64,000 nt of DNA from an uncultured Paracoccaceae bacterium (GTDB lineage: Bacteria; Pseudomonadota; Alphaproteobacteria; Rhodobacterales; Rhodobacteraceae). Position 1 is the stretch's first letter. Every line of letters begins with the position of its first letter. The notes under the pieces were generated by a model. That model made no database searches. It had not been told where the DNA came from and saw only the letters and a program-made list of their open reading frames with translations. The position numbers and the translations under genes were made by a program. This document shows, one piece after another, positions 55,331 to 63,589 of this stretch. The stretch is taken from contig CALSOO010000005.1 in assembly GCA_943787985.1 (NCBI GenBank), positions 186,001 through 250,000 on the forward strand, in the 5' to 3' direction.

Positions 55331-56610
55331 GAGATCGGCTCCTTATTGGAAAAATACATCATCGCCTCACGCACCAGGGTGCTGTGCGATTGTCGTGGGA
55401 TTGTCTTGAGAAGGGCGTTGTTGCGATCGATCGAGGCCTTGGAAAAAGGCAGGTTGCCCGTACTTCCAAACCGCAATCCGCCATTGGCATCGCGCAGCGG
55501 GAAAATGTCGCCCTTGGCCGCATCATTGGCGGGGAACGGAATGTCCATTTGGCCAGAGTGGAACGCTTCAATGGCGGCGCGCGCGACATCGGTTTCCCAG
55601 ACAATCGGGTCCAGCAACTCTTGGGTCTCGCGCAGGATCGCATTGCGTTCGTCATCGATGGGTGCGCGGTCCAATGGCAAACCAACGTGGCGCCCCGTAA
55701 CCCCGGCCCGCGACAACACAAGGCTGTCGAGAATAGCGGCCGTGTCTGGAATGCCTTTGGCTTCAAGGTGTGTTTTGCACACGATTTTTTGGGCTTTGCC
55801 AAAGTACCCGGCCAGTGCACCTGAAAAGATCAACGCATCCGCCCGCGGGCGGTCTTCGGGGAAGATCCCCATGAACTGGTGCAACACGGAATATACTGCG
55901 CAATCGGCTGGCAAATACCGTTGTGCCAAGATCGGGATCGCTTCGAGGGCGGCAATGTCTTGCACCATGTTGCCCCCTTGCGGGATTGCGATGGACATGG
56001 CACGCACCCCTTTCTTGGACGCACACACAGCCTCGATAAACGTGCAGGCCAGCGCGATGGATGGGGGCACTGCGACTGCGGTAAGCGACCCGAAGAACTC
56101 GCGCTCCACGGTGTGCCCCATCTCGGTCAGGATACCCGCGAGCTCGTCGATTTCGGCCCAGCTGGCGAAACTGTCCTCAAGGCTCACATCCGCGCAATAT
56201 GGCAGGTTGTACCCGATGGGGCCGCCCTCAAAGCTGGTGATCCCGCCTGCAACCGCTTCGGCCATCAGACGACGCCCGTCGGGGGAGCCGTGGCGGATTT
56301 GCAGTGGTTTGCGGCACGCATCATTCAACTGGCGCATGACCTGATATCCGTGACTGACCACAGGAAATCCGTTCAAACGGTTCGGAAAGTTTTCCAGACA
56401 TTTGGTCGCCACATCAAAGCGGCCCAAACGGGTGTGACTGTCGACGGTGACTGGCATGATGTCTGCACATCCGCCCTGTTCGATATCCGTCAGCAGGCCG
56501 CGCATCCCTTCATAGGTGCCAACCCCGCCCCGAGGTTGAAGCAACACGCGCCCCTCCCTTTTGGCAGCAGCCATCACGTCAGACACAGTCGGTTTTGCCG
56601 ACATCGTCAT
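55327..56610 (-). CDS. glmE: Methylaspartate (glutamate) mutase, epsilon subunit
   Basis: Large subunit of adenosylcobalamin-dependent glutamate mutase, which rearranges L-glutamate to (2S,3S)-3-methylaspartate. About 427 residues. Conserved active-site segments: PLQIRHGSPDGRRL (Arg), SFEGGPIGYNLPYCADVSLEDSF (Glu and Tyr pair), GGNMVQDIAALEAIPIL, LHQFMGIFPEDRPRADALIFSGALAGYFGKAQKIVCKTHLEA and MDIPFPANDAAKGDIFPLRDANGGLRFGSTGNLPF. A GTG at 56673 is an alternative start. No other glutamate-fermentation genes are nearby, so a biosynthetic use is likely. Confidence 0.94.
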   Translation of the reverse strand: MTMSAKPTVSDVMAAAKREGRVLLQPRGGVGTYEGMRGLLTDIEQGGCADIMPVTVDSHTRLGRFDVATKCLENFPNRLNGFPVVSHGYQVMRQLNDACRKPLQIRHGSPDGRRLMAEAVAGGITSFEGGPIGYNLPYCADVSLEDSFASWAEIDELAGILTEMGHTVEREFFGSLTAVAVPPSIALACTFIEAVCASKKGVRAMSIAIPQGGNMVQDIAALEAIPILAQRYLPADCAVYSVLHQFMGIFPEDRPRADALIFSGALAGYFGKAQKIVCKTHLEAKGIPDTAAILDSLVLSRAGVTGRHVGLPLDRAPIDDERNAILRETQELLDPIVWETDVARAAIEAFHSGQMDIPFPANDAAKGDIFPLRDANGGLRFGSTGNLPFSKASIDRNNALLKTIPRQSHSTLVREAMMYFSNKEPIS

Positions 56611-56654
56611 GAACGCAACCAGCTCTCCGAATGAGGGCAATGTGTCCGCCAGTC

Positions 56655-57092
56655 TTAGGCAAGGGTATGGCACGGTACGGTCCCTTTCATGGTCTCAAGC
56701 GTGTGCAACAAAGCGTCAAAATCCTTGCAAATATGGGTGATGCCGTGGTCATGGAGCGTTCGCTCGATTTCCGGCGTAAATTCGAGCCAAGCACGCCCGC
56801 CAAGAATGACAGGTATCCTGGTTTTGCTGCGGCCCAGCGCCGTGCTGAGACCTTCAAGGTCCTCGCACGCTGCACCGTTGTTGTTCGAAATAACGATGGC
56901 GCGGATATCTTCGTGATCTTGCGCTGTGGTGACGAAGGTCTCGGGCGCGTTGAAGCAACGCAGGTTCACGACCTGATATCCGTTTTCCTCAAGCATCAGC
57001 TTGGCAAGAAAAAGCGGGACGACATGCGGATCGCTGCTGGTGGATCCCAGGACAACGATGCCCTTTGTATTTGGCACTACGTGACTGTTCAT
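56655..57092 (-). CDS. glmS: Methylaspartate mutase small (B12-binding) subunit
   Basis: 145-residue cobalamin-binding partner of the epsilon subunit (not the glucosamine synthase of the same symbol). The cofactor motif D-x-H-x-x-G appears as SSDPHVVPL: Asp21 and the cobalt ligand His23 are kept, the Gly is Pro. VVISNNNG stands at the S-x-L site and VILGGRAW gives the GG. Start ATG 57092 preferred over a TTG at 57107. Directly upstream of the epsilon subunit, the classical order S-E. Confidence 0.92.
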   Translation of the reverse strand: MNSHVVPNTKGIVVLGSTSSDPHVVPLFLAKLMLEENGYQVVNLRCFNAPETFVTTAQDHEDIRAIVISNNNGAACEDLEGLSTALGRSKTRIPVILGGRAWLEFTPEIERTLHDHGITHICKDFDALLHTLETMKGTVPCHTLA

Positions 57093-57094
57093 GA

Positions 57095-57358
57095 TCAAAA
57101 CCCCCAAACCATTTGGACAGAAAACTCTTGCGGGCGGCGGGCGAACTCAGTGTCGAAGCCTCCGAACCCTCCAGAGATAGACATATCAAGGCGCCCGATT
57201 TCGCCGAGTGGACGGCTGGCCGTCGCAAAGCCGAACGTGCTGCCATCATCCAATCCGTGCAAACCACCGACAGTGACGGACCATTTTCCCAAGTCCTCCA
57301 AAGAACTCAGAGCCAGCGCGACATAGTTGCGGCGCAAGTATTGGTCTGCATGCGCAGT
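57095..57358 (-). pseudogene. C-terminal remnant of outer-membrane barrel after in-frame TAA
   Basis: After the TAA at 57359-57361 the same frame continues TAHADQYLRRNYVALALSSLEDLGKWSVTVGGLHGLDDGSTF... and ends with VWGF, a beta-barrel-type C-terminal Phe. It thus completes the barrel begun at 58402. No convincing ribosome site is seen for independent translation from the TTG at 57337. Unless the stop is read through or is a sequence error, the barrel lacks its last four strands. Confidence 0.7.
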
Positions 57359-58402
57359 TTACGCATCGCCCAGAAAGCCTGCGTACTGGAAGTTTCCGCC
57401 CCTTAGGCTGGTCAACACCGCGTCTTCGACAGAACGGAACGTGTCCCACTGTGCGTCGTCGTACCCGTGTCCGTTGTACAAATATGCCGCTTCGGCCTGC
57501 CAGCGGGTCGAGAGGGGAAAACGCCCTGCCGCAACCGCTTGAAACGTTGCTTTGTCTTCGGATGCCTGTTCCAGAACACCGCCACCGGCGCGCGGGCTTG
57601 CAAATGGCAGGCGCTGGCGGGACGCCACGCTTGCCTCAAAGGAGACAACCGCAGACCCCAAGGTCGTATTGATCCCGACCCCGACTTCCGTTTCGGAGTT
57701 GTCGCGGTGCAGCGCTTGAACGGACAGGTTCGATGAGCCGATCTGCGTTTCGTACCGCAGCGCATACAGGTGTCCATCCTCGGACAGGTCGTCGAATTTA
57801 TGCCCCTCGGACATCGCTGCAAAACTCAATTGATGCGGGCCACTGGCGTACTGCACCATCGCATAAGGGTGGGCATAGTCATCGCCCGTGTCCGTCGCAT
57901 CGATTTGCGCTGTTTCCAGTGGGGACGGGTCCATGACGTGGGCCAAATCCGTGAAGCTCCACGCAAGATAGTCTTTGCCCAGTGACAAGCGGATGGGCGT
58001 CGAAGCAGGTGCGTACTCCAGTTTGATCCGCTGAAGGAACAAGTCCGTTGCGCCCCCTTCGGTGTAGAGGATCGCGCGCCCTTGCAGGCTCAAACCCGGT
58101 GCGAGCACAAAGTCTGCATTCAACGCAAGGCTTGCGAACCCGACCGCTTTGGAATCACGCACCAATGTGTCCAAAGGACCCGCCATGGTTTCGCGCCTCT
58201 CACCCGTCGCAAGCTCCCAGCGCAGCGGGCGCTTTTGCGTCACGTCTGCCCAAGTGTCATCATCGTCCACTGTGGGGATTGCTTGCAGGTCCAGCGGAAT
58301 GTCCACTGTGTCGTCCGCCAGCGCCATCGTGGCACCCCCGAGCAACATCAAGACCTGCACCGTCGCGCCAAGGCGACATATGTGTGAGGCGCGTGGCATC
58401 AT
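57359..58402 (-). CDS. Outer-membrane beta-barrel protein, interrupted by TAA
   Basis: 347 residues to the TAA at 57359; about 435 if the frame continues to 57095. Leader GATVQVLMLLGGATMALA followed by alternating-strand segments (ASLALNADFVLAPGLSLQGRAILYTEGG; FLQRIKLEYAPASTPIRLSLGKDYLAWSF; HLYALRYETQIGSSNLSVQALHRD; QAEAAYLYNGHGYD), typical of an outer-membrane barrel. Lies between the glutamate mutase S gene and the acyl-CoA dehydrogenase, its start overlapping that stop (ATGATG). It is a candidate for product transport or anchoring. Confidence 0.82.
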   Translation of the reverse strand: MMPRASHICRLGATVQVLMLLGGATMALADDTVDIPLDLQAIPTVDDDDTWADVTQKRPLRWELATGERRETMAGPLDTLVRDSKAVGFASLALNADFVLAPGLSLQGRAILYTEGGATDLFLQRIKLEYAPASTPIRLSLGKDYLAWSFTDLAHVMDPSPLETAQIDATDTGDDYAHPYAMVQYASGPHQLSFAAMSEGHKFDDLSEDGHLYALRYETQIGSSNLSVQALHRDNSETEVGVGINTTLGSAVVSFEASVASRQRLPFASPRAGGGVLEQASEDKATFQAVAAGRFPLSTRWQAEAAYLYNGHGYDDAQWDTFRSVEDAVLTSLRGGNFQYAGFLGDA

Positions 58403-59913
58403 GCCACCTCTGTTTCGGCGTGATGCGCGCTGACGATTTCCACCATTTCGTCAGCTATCGCCGTCAACGAAGCAGTGGATTGCGGCAATCTACGGCGCAG
58501 GAACTGACGGGCAACGTCAACCTTGTCGCTGTAGAAGGCCGCGTCAGCTTCATCCCGCGGGGACGCGGTGATCGAAATGCCCGCGGCTTCGATCAAGTGC
58601 CACGCGATGACGATGTCACCCATGGCTTGCTGCAATTCTACCGCAAACTGCGGCACATCATTCATGTGCTGGTAGCGGACGCAATCGCGTGCTGCGGTCG
58701 TAGCATGCACCAAAGCGTCCAGAGCATTGCGCAGGCTTTGGGCTTCTTTTTCCAAGCCACCCGTGCGCTCTACATTGTCCAGCGTCGCTTCAATTGCGGC
58801 GCGCAATGTGTTCAGGCGTTTGGGTTGGACACACATCCCCAGTTTGTCCCGGAACAAGAACAGCGCCTGAATGTGGTTGGTGCCTTCCCAGATCGACAGA
58901 ACCTTGCAGTCGTGGGCATTTTGTTGCGCTGGATAATCGCGGGTGAAACCGACACCGCCATAGGTCTGGATTGCGTTTTCACACACCACCCATGCTTTGT
59001 CCGACGTGTAGGCTTTGACGATTGGCAGCAACACTTGCGAGATGTCATCCGCAACGCGGCGCGTATCGGCATCAAGGCTCGTGTCGTCTTCAATCGACTG
59101 ATAGAAACCCAAACGCGCGATCATGGCACGGCATCCAGAGGTATAGGCCGCCATATCAAGGCGCATCCGGCGCACATCGGGGTGTTCGGCAATCGGCAGG
59201 CTTGGGGCGCGGGCGCTCATCGCCTGATCAAAGCGTTTGCCCTGAATGCGCTGCTGCGAATAGGCAACCGACGTCTCATGCGCCGAACTTGCCAAGCCCA
59301 AGGCGAAGATCCCTGTGGAAATCCGCGCCGGCTTCATCATCATCATCAACTGCTGAAGGCCTGTTCCCTCCATTGTGCCCAACAGGAACGCTTCGGTTTT
59401 AACGCCGTCTTCACCAAAGACCAGATGCGTGTTCGCGCACCCTTTGAAGCCCATTTTCTCGACGACTTGTTCTACACGAATGCCATTGTCGATGCTGTGC
59501 GCACCGGCATCATCGATGCGGTTGCGCGGTACGAGGAAGCAGGACAAACCGGTCATCCCTTTTTGGGAAGGGTCTGTGCGGGCCAGAACAAAGTAATAGA
59601 TATTGTCTGTCATCTCATGGCTGCCCGCAGAGATGAGCCATTTGTGACCTGTCAAAACGTAGCGGCCGTCGTCCTGTTTGGTGGCCAGGCAACGCAGCTT
59701 GGTCAAATCGGAACCCGCTTGTTTCTCTGTAATGCACAAACACGCAGTGGCGTGCATGTTCTCAAGTGCCGGCGCGTATATTGCGTTCAGTTCGTCAGAA
59801 CCGTGGGTGCGCAGCAGTGTTTTGGCGGGTTGGCAAAATCCAACATACGTCATGAAGGACGCGTTGCCGGCCATGAACATTTCGATGATCAGGTTTTGCA
59901 CAATCGGTGGCAT
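58399..59913 (-). CDS. Acyl-CoA dehydrogenase family protein, main part
   Basis: 504 residues from ATG 59913, with AGGG seven bases upstream. FAD and substrate regions: TACLCITEKQAGSDLTKLRC, KWLISAGSHEMTDNIYYFVLART, then PRISTGIFALGLAS-type helix, and the catalytic Glu in LSIWEGTNHIQALFLFRDKL with GGVGFTRDYPAQQNAHDCKV. The N-terminal helical region is encoded upstream in the same frame (59938-60213) but separated by a TAA. With both parts it would match long ACADs with a C-terminal domain. Probably introduces a double bond into a carrier-protein-bound or CoA-bound acyl group. Confidence 0.9.
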   Translation of the reverse strand: MPPIVQNLIIEMFMAGNASFMTYVGFCQPAKTLLRTHGSDELNAIYAPALENMHATACLCITEKQAGSDLTKLRCLATKQDDGRYVLTGHKWLISAGSHEMTDNIYYFVLARTDPSQKGMTGLSCFLVPRNRIDDAGAHSIDNGIRVEQVVEKMGFKGCANTHLVFGEDGVKTEAFLLGTMEGTGLQQLMMMMKPARISTGIFALGLASSAHETSVAYSQQRIQGKRFDQAMSARAPSLPIAEHPDVRRMRLDMAAYTSGCRAMIARLGFYQSIEDDTSLDADTRRVADDISQVLLPIVKAYTSDKAWVVCENAIQTYGGVGFTRDYPAQQNAHDCKVLSIWEGTNHIQALFLFRDKLGMCVQPKRLNTLRAAIEATLDNVERTGGLEKEAQSLRNALDALVHATTAARDCVRYQHMNDVPQFAVELQQAMGDIVIAWHLIEAAGISITASPRDEADAAFYSDKVDVARQFLRRRLPQSTASLTAIADEMVEIVSAHHAETEVA

Positions 59914-59937
59914 CACATTGCCCTGTGCGGCTCCGTC

Positions 59938-60213
59938 TTACCATTGCATCCACATCTCGCGAAAGCCGTCGTACAGCGCAGGATAGCTGTCAGGGAGAAC
60001 AACTTTGCCGTCCTTCAGGTAGGCTTCCTGATCGTCTGTTTCCTTGTAGCTTTGCGCCAGCGGTCCTTCGCACCAGTCGCGGGCAGAGGCCATGTTGCTG
60101 GTGATCAAATCCTGCTGGGGCGTATTCACACCAAGGGTTTCATGGATGCGGAACTGCTCCCAGAGCAGAAACTCCATATCGCGGGTCGGGGCTTTGTAGG
60201 TCAGCTTGTGCAT
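59938..60213 (-). CDS. N-terminal part of the acyl-CoA dehydrogenase, ended by TAA
   Basis: 91 residues: MHKLTYKAPTRDMEFLLWEQFRIHETLG and DGKVVLPDSYPALYDGFREMWMQW, the N-terminal helices of AidB/FadE-like ACADs. The TAA at 59938-59940 is followed in the same frame, 21 bases later, by the start of the main part; the region between (DGAAQGNV) is about five residues shorter than in intact relatives. Either a split two-protein enzyme or a damaged gene. Start overlaps the thiolase-like gene by 13 bases. Confidence 0.8.
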   Translation of the reverse strand: MHKLTYKAPTRDMEFLLWEQFRIHETLGVNTPQQDLITSNMASARDWCEGPLAQSYKETDDQEAYLKDGKVVLPDSYPALYDGFREMWMQW

Positions 60214-61160
60214 AAGAAATTGTCTCCGTTGATGCTCCATTCGAAGCAGAAATTTTCACGGCCAAAATAGGCCCGGTTCATGTACCAAAGTTCCATTGGC
60301 TGGTCGGGGGGCGGGGTTGGCTGACCCCGCACTTCGATGAAATGCGCGTCGATCTGCGGCATGGGCCACATCTGCATGACGGAACGCTCGGCCATGGACA
60401 CATCCATCGGAGTCACCGCGAACATTCCGATCCGTCCCCCCGCCCCAAGGCAGGTCACAATCAGCGGGCGCAGTGAATCTTCGGCCATCTGTTTTTGCAG
60501 ATCCAGCAAGGGGCGGACGGTCATAAAATGCCGTTCGTCCTGCTCTACCGTCTCGAGGAACTGGCGCTGCTCGGGAAAGCTCACATCGGCCTTCACCGCT
60601 TGCATCAATCGACGGGCGTAGCCTGAAACATTTTCAAAGGTCACTATGCGCGCATCGGGGCAGATGCTGTCCAACTCTTCCAAACGGGCAAGGAAGTTGC
60701 GCGCCAGTTTCGACGTTCCAGCGAAACAGCTGGGACGGGACATGATTTCGCAATGCTCGATGCGGGCCAGCGCCCCTTCCGGGAATTTTTGCAAGTCCAG
60801 AACATAGGCCACGTCCTGCGCGACAAACCCGTCGCCACCCGCACCCAACTGGGCACAATCCAAAGTGGACTGAACAAAGTCGCTGGGCGTTTCAAGCGCC
60901 AGAATGCGTGCGGTGCGCGCAGGTCCGGCTGCAAATTTCATCACAGCTGCGAAAAGACCGGCGCATCCAATCGACACCAATGGAATTTCAGCTGTGTACC
61001 CTTTGGGCGCGCAGTCGCTGATCACCTGTTGAGCGCGCGGTGTGTCCACAATCCCGATCTCGGCGGATGAGGTGACGATGTACTCCTCGATCTCGTGCGA
61101 CTGTTCGTTTTGGCTGCCGTAGGGCGTGATCGCGGTGATGTAGCACTCGGAAAGGTTCAT
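60201..61160 (-). CDS. KAS III-like (thiolase-fold) protein, second type
   Basis: 319 residues. IPLVSIGCAGLFAAVMKFAAGPARTARILALETPSD has the spacing of the KAS III Cys elbow and following helix, and RPLIVTCLGAGGRIGMFAVTPM the Gly-rich end of the fold. It is not obviously closer to either of the other two thiolase-like proteins. The start overlaps the stop of the ~175-residue gene by ATGA (61160). Probably condensation or acyl transfer; assignment by pattern only. Confidence 0.75.
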   Translation of the reverse strand: MNLSECYITAITPYGSQNEQSHEIEEYIVTSSAEIGIVDTPRAQQVISDCAPKGYTAEIPLVSIGCAGLFAAVMKFAAGPARTARILALETPSDFVQSTLDCAQLGAGGDGFVAQDVAYVLDLQKFPEGALARIEHCEIMSRPSCFAGTSKLARNFLARLEELDSICPDARIVTFENVSGYARRLMQAVKADVSFPEQRQFLETVEQDERHFMTVRPLLDLQKQMAEDSLRPLIVTCLGAGGRIGMFAVTPMDVSMAERSVMQMWPMPQIDAHFIEVRGQPTPPPDQPMELWYMNRAYFGRENFCFEWSINGDNFLCTS

Positions 61161-61684
61161 GCCGCGTTCCACTTCACTGCGTGAATACCCAAGGCGTCAA
61201 ACCCGTCGGCCATACGATCCATAGCGGCCTCGGCCCCTGTTGGTGCGTTGAACCACGTCACCTTCAGGCTGTTGTCCGCGTTCTCCACAGAGTGGCGCAA
61301 AAAGCGTTCCTCGATCACCAGAACATGGGCACCATCCGCGGCGATCAGCTTGGCTTCGCGCAGCGGTTCGTTAAGGAACAACACGTTGCGTCCAAAGAAG
61401 TCTTGCGGCACGCGCACCACTGAAGGCATCCGCGAGTTGATCAGGATTTCATCAATCTGCAGGTCACTTTCATGCGTGATCACATTCAGGATCGCGAGCA
61501 GCAAAGCGTAGTGGTCAGGATAGGTAACATGCGCCCGAACGGAGGGGTTTTGCCCCATCAACCGGTAGCTGTCGAAGTCCAGAACATCCGAAAATGGCGG
61601 CACGTAAGCCTTTGCAGGTGTTGGTTTTCCCGCTTTCCATGGGCTGCACAGAACACCGGCGTAGGTCAAAGGAACATTGCTCAT
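61157..61684 (-). CDS. ~175-residue partner protein, copy B (paralogue of 46380-46904)
   Basis: 175 residues. N-terminus richer in Pro/Ala than copy A (TYAGVLCSPWKAGKPTPAKAYVPPFSD), then shared elements (SDLQIDEILINSRMPSVVRVPQDFFGRNVLFL; EDRFLRHS-type region; GFDALGI). Directly downstream of the thiolase-like copy B and upstream of the second-type thiolase-like gene, with ATGA overlaps on both sides. Unknown fold. Confidence 0.8.
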   Translation of the reverse strand: MSNVPLTYAGVLCSPWKAGKPTPAKAYVPPFSDVLDFDSYRLMGQNPSVRAHVTYPDHYALLLAILNVITHESDLQIDEILINSRMPSVVRVPQDFFGRNVLFLNEPLREAKLIAADGAHVLVIEERFLRHSVENADNSLKVTWFNAPTGAEAAMDRMADGFDALGIHAVKWNAA

Positions 61685-62535
61685 TCTGCTGCCTCCAATG
61701 CCTTGGCCACAATGGCCGGACGGAAGCTCGCTTGGAACGTGTCGCTCACCATCACATCTGTCAGTGCCCAGTAGCCTCGCAAGGATGCAGACGTCGCGCA
61801 GTACACAGAACCAGGAACGATATCCTTGCGCTGATACGCATCGATAAAGCTGATCCAGGTGTCAGAGCCAAAGCAGTGGCCCCAGTCGCTGTGCAAGTCG
61901 CGCATCACGCGGTCGGATGGCAAAAAGTGGCTGTAGATGCCCGTCATCTCGGCTGGTAAAAACGGCACGTTGGTCAACGCCCCTGTCGAGGTCTTGAGCC
62001 ATTTGCGCAGGTCTGCGCAGAACTCACCCATCCCTTGGTCCGATTTGGCGACGCCCACACGCAGGCTGAGTTCAGCCGCAGGAGGGATCGTAACCAACAC
62101 AGTGGAAACCCCGAACCCGGAATGCCCCCAGTTCTCGTTCTCCCGCCAAAAGCTGATGTCGAGGACGTTCAGATCCGCAACCACCAACAACACGCGCCCA
62201 CCTAGGGGCAATCTGCGCTGTGCATAATCCAGCGCAAATCCCCAACCCGCACATTCATAGGATGCGGTGAAGTTGCGGGGCACGTTCGGGGTGTGCTCTG
62301 CAATACTTTTGGCGATGAGGTCCCAATTCAGGTACCCCGACACAAATGGCATATCCATGATCGTGCTAACGCACATCGCAAAATCCACCTGCGGGTGATC
62401 GTGGGCAGCCATAGTCGTCGCAATTTCTGCGCCGATCACGTCGCCAACAACTTCGCATGCAGCGGCGCCGCTCAGGCGTTCGCGCGTGTCCAGTTGTGGG
62501 ACACAACGGTAGTGGATTCCCTCAAGCTGCAACAT
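61681..62535 (-). CDS. KAS III-like (thiolase-fold) protein, copy B
   Basis: 284 residues, the same length as copy A. Cys elbow NFTASYECAGWGFALDYAQRRLP and the candidate His in SDWGHCFGSDTWISFID; GVAKSDQGMGEFCADLRKWL matches copy A's HIAKSVNAFGEFCLDLSRV. AGAGG seven bases upstream supports ATG 62535, which overlaps the previous gene by 14 bases. Proposed acyltransfer/condensation role. Confidence 0.8.
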   Translation of the reverse strand: MLQLEGIHYRCVPQLDTRERLSGAAACEVVGDVIGAEIATTMAAHDHPQVDFAMCVSTIMDMPFVSGYLNWDLIAKSIAEHTPNVPRNFTASYECAGWGFALDYAQRRLPLGGRVLLVVADLNVLDISFWRENENWGHSGFGVSTVLVTIPPAAELSLRVGVAKSDQGMGEFCADLRKWLKTSTGALTNVPFLPAEMTGIYSHFLPSDRVMRDLHSDWGHCFGSDTWISFIDAYQRKDIVPGSVYCATSASLRGYWALTDVMVSDTFQASFRPAIVAKALEAAE

Positions 62536-63589
62536 CACGGAACCTCTTATTGCGCTGATAGATTTCAAAGAAACAACGGTACGAGCTGCCCTCCATCTTG
62601 GAGAGCGAGATCAGATCGCGGGCATCGTCCTGACCCGGCACCAAACCGTTCACCACCAGATGCAACCACGTCTCGTTGGCCACCCATTTCAGGGCCATCG
62701 CCTGATCCTCGGAATGTTTGTCAAAATACGGTTTTGCCGATTGGTTGCGCGCCGCTTGGGACAGGAACTCAAGGGCGGCGGCGGCTGTGGTATCAAGGCG
62801 CAGGCGGCCGTTTTCCTCAAGCCACCGGGCGTGAGCAACCAAAGCCTGAATCAGGAAGGGACGTGCGAGGGACAAGAACACTTTGGACGAAATCGGCCCG
62901 CCTGTGCGCAAAACCCAATCCGATGATGCCTCTTCGATCGTCAGTTTGACGTCACCCAATGGCAAGTGCCCATCCAGAAACGCAGGGCCCGACTGGCTGG
63001 TTTCGGCTTTGGCAAATTCTTCCGGCGGGACCAGAACAGGGGCCATCACCATCGATTTCCCCTGGCGCACAATCATGATGCCAAAATCGGAACGGTTCGC
63101 GTTCATCGACCAAACCTTGTCGACTGTCAGGCGTGGCGGGGTGTTTGTCGAAATCTCTGAAAGCCACTGATGCGCCAATGGCCCACCGCGATCCGTCATT
63201 GCGAAGCATGCTGTGAGACCTGCGTCGACCCAGCCCTGAACACGCTCTTTTTGCGCTTCGGTGCCCGACAGGTCGATCATCACAGCTCCCAACAATCCAA
63301 AGAACCGCGCCGCATTTGGCCCAAATCCGGTGACACGTACCTCTTCGATCAAAGAGCGGATTGCGTGCAGAACATCAGGCTGCGGCAGCGGGTTGCGGAC
63401 ACGGCTTTCTCCAACGTCTTTGAAGGGGTGGAATTCCTCTTCGATCACCATCGAGCTGTCGGTCAAACGCGCGGCAGACGAGGCCAGCAAACGGCGCACT
63501 TCGATCGGCGCCTCGGTGTGGCGGGCCAAGGCCCCCAACGCTGGTCGGGACAAGATTTCCCCGATTGGGTTCATGAATTCAAACGACAT
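62522..63589 (-). CDS. Acyl-CoA dehydrogenase-like protein, divergent
   Basis: 355 residues. Middle-domain pattern of ACADs (TACFAMTDRGGPLAHQWLSEI; VWSMNANRSDFGIMIVRQGKSMVMAPVLVP; LPLGDVKLTIEEASSDWVL) and an all-helical end, but the E-G-T catalytic segment is not found (DTTAAAALEFLSQAARNQSAKPYFDKHSEDQAMALKWVANE stands in its place). Either an unusual oxidase/dehydrogenase or a non-catalytic partner of the other ACAD. Overlaps the decarboxylase stop by 11 bases. Confidence 0.8.
   Translation of the reverse strand: MSFEFMNPIGEILSRPALGALARHTEAPIEVRRLLASSAARLTDSSMVIEEEFHPFKDVGESRVRNPLPQPDVLHAIRSLIEEVRVTGFGPNAARFFGLLGAVMIDLSGTEAQKERVQGWVDAGLTACFAMTDRGGPLAHQWLSEISTNTPPRLTVDKVWSMNANRSDFGIMIVRQGKSMVMAPVLVPPEEFAKAETSQSGPAFLDGHLPLGDVKLTIEEASSDWVLRTGGPISSKVFLSLARPFLIQALVAHARWLEENGRLRLDTTAAAALEFLSQAARNQSAKPYFDKHSEDQAMALKWVANETWLHLVVNGLVPGQDDARDLISLSKMEGSSYRCFFEIYQRNKRFRDVAA

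Noticed and set aside
57359-59940. Genome-wide recoding of TAA as a sense codon
   Set aside because: TAA ends many other genes in the window at their expected lengths (for example 11820, 17964, 46379).
58048-60270. 740-codon open frame on the plus strand across the barrel and dehydrogenase genes
   Set aside because: It is antisense to well-supported genes and its translation has no recognisable domain; long antisense frames are common in GC-rich DNA.
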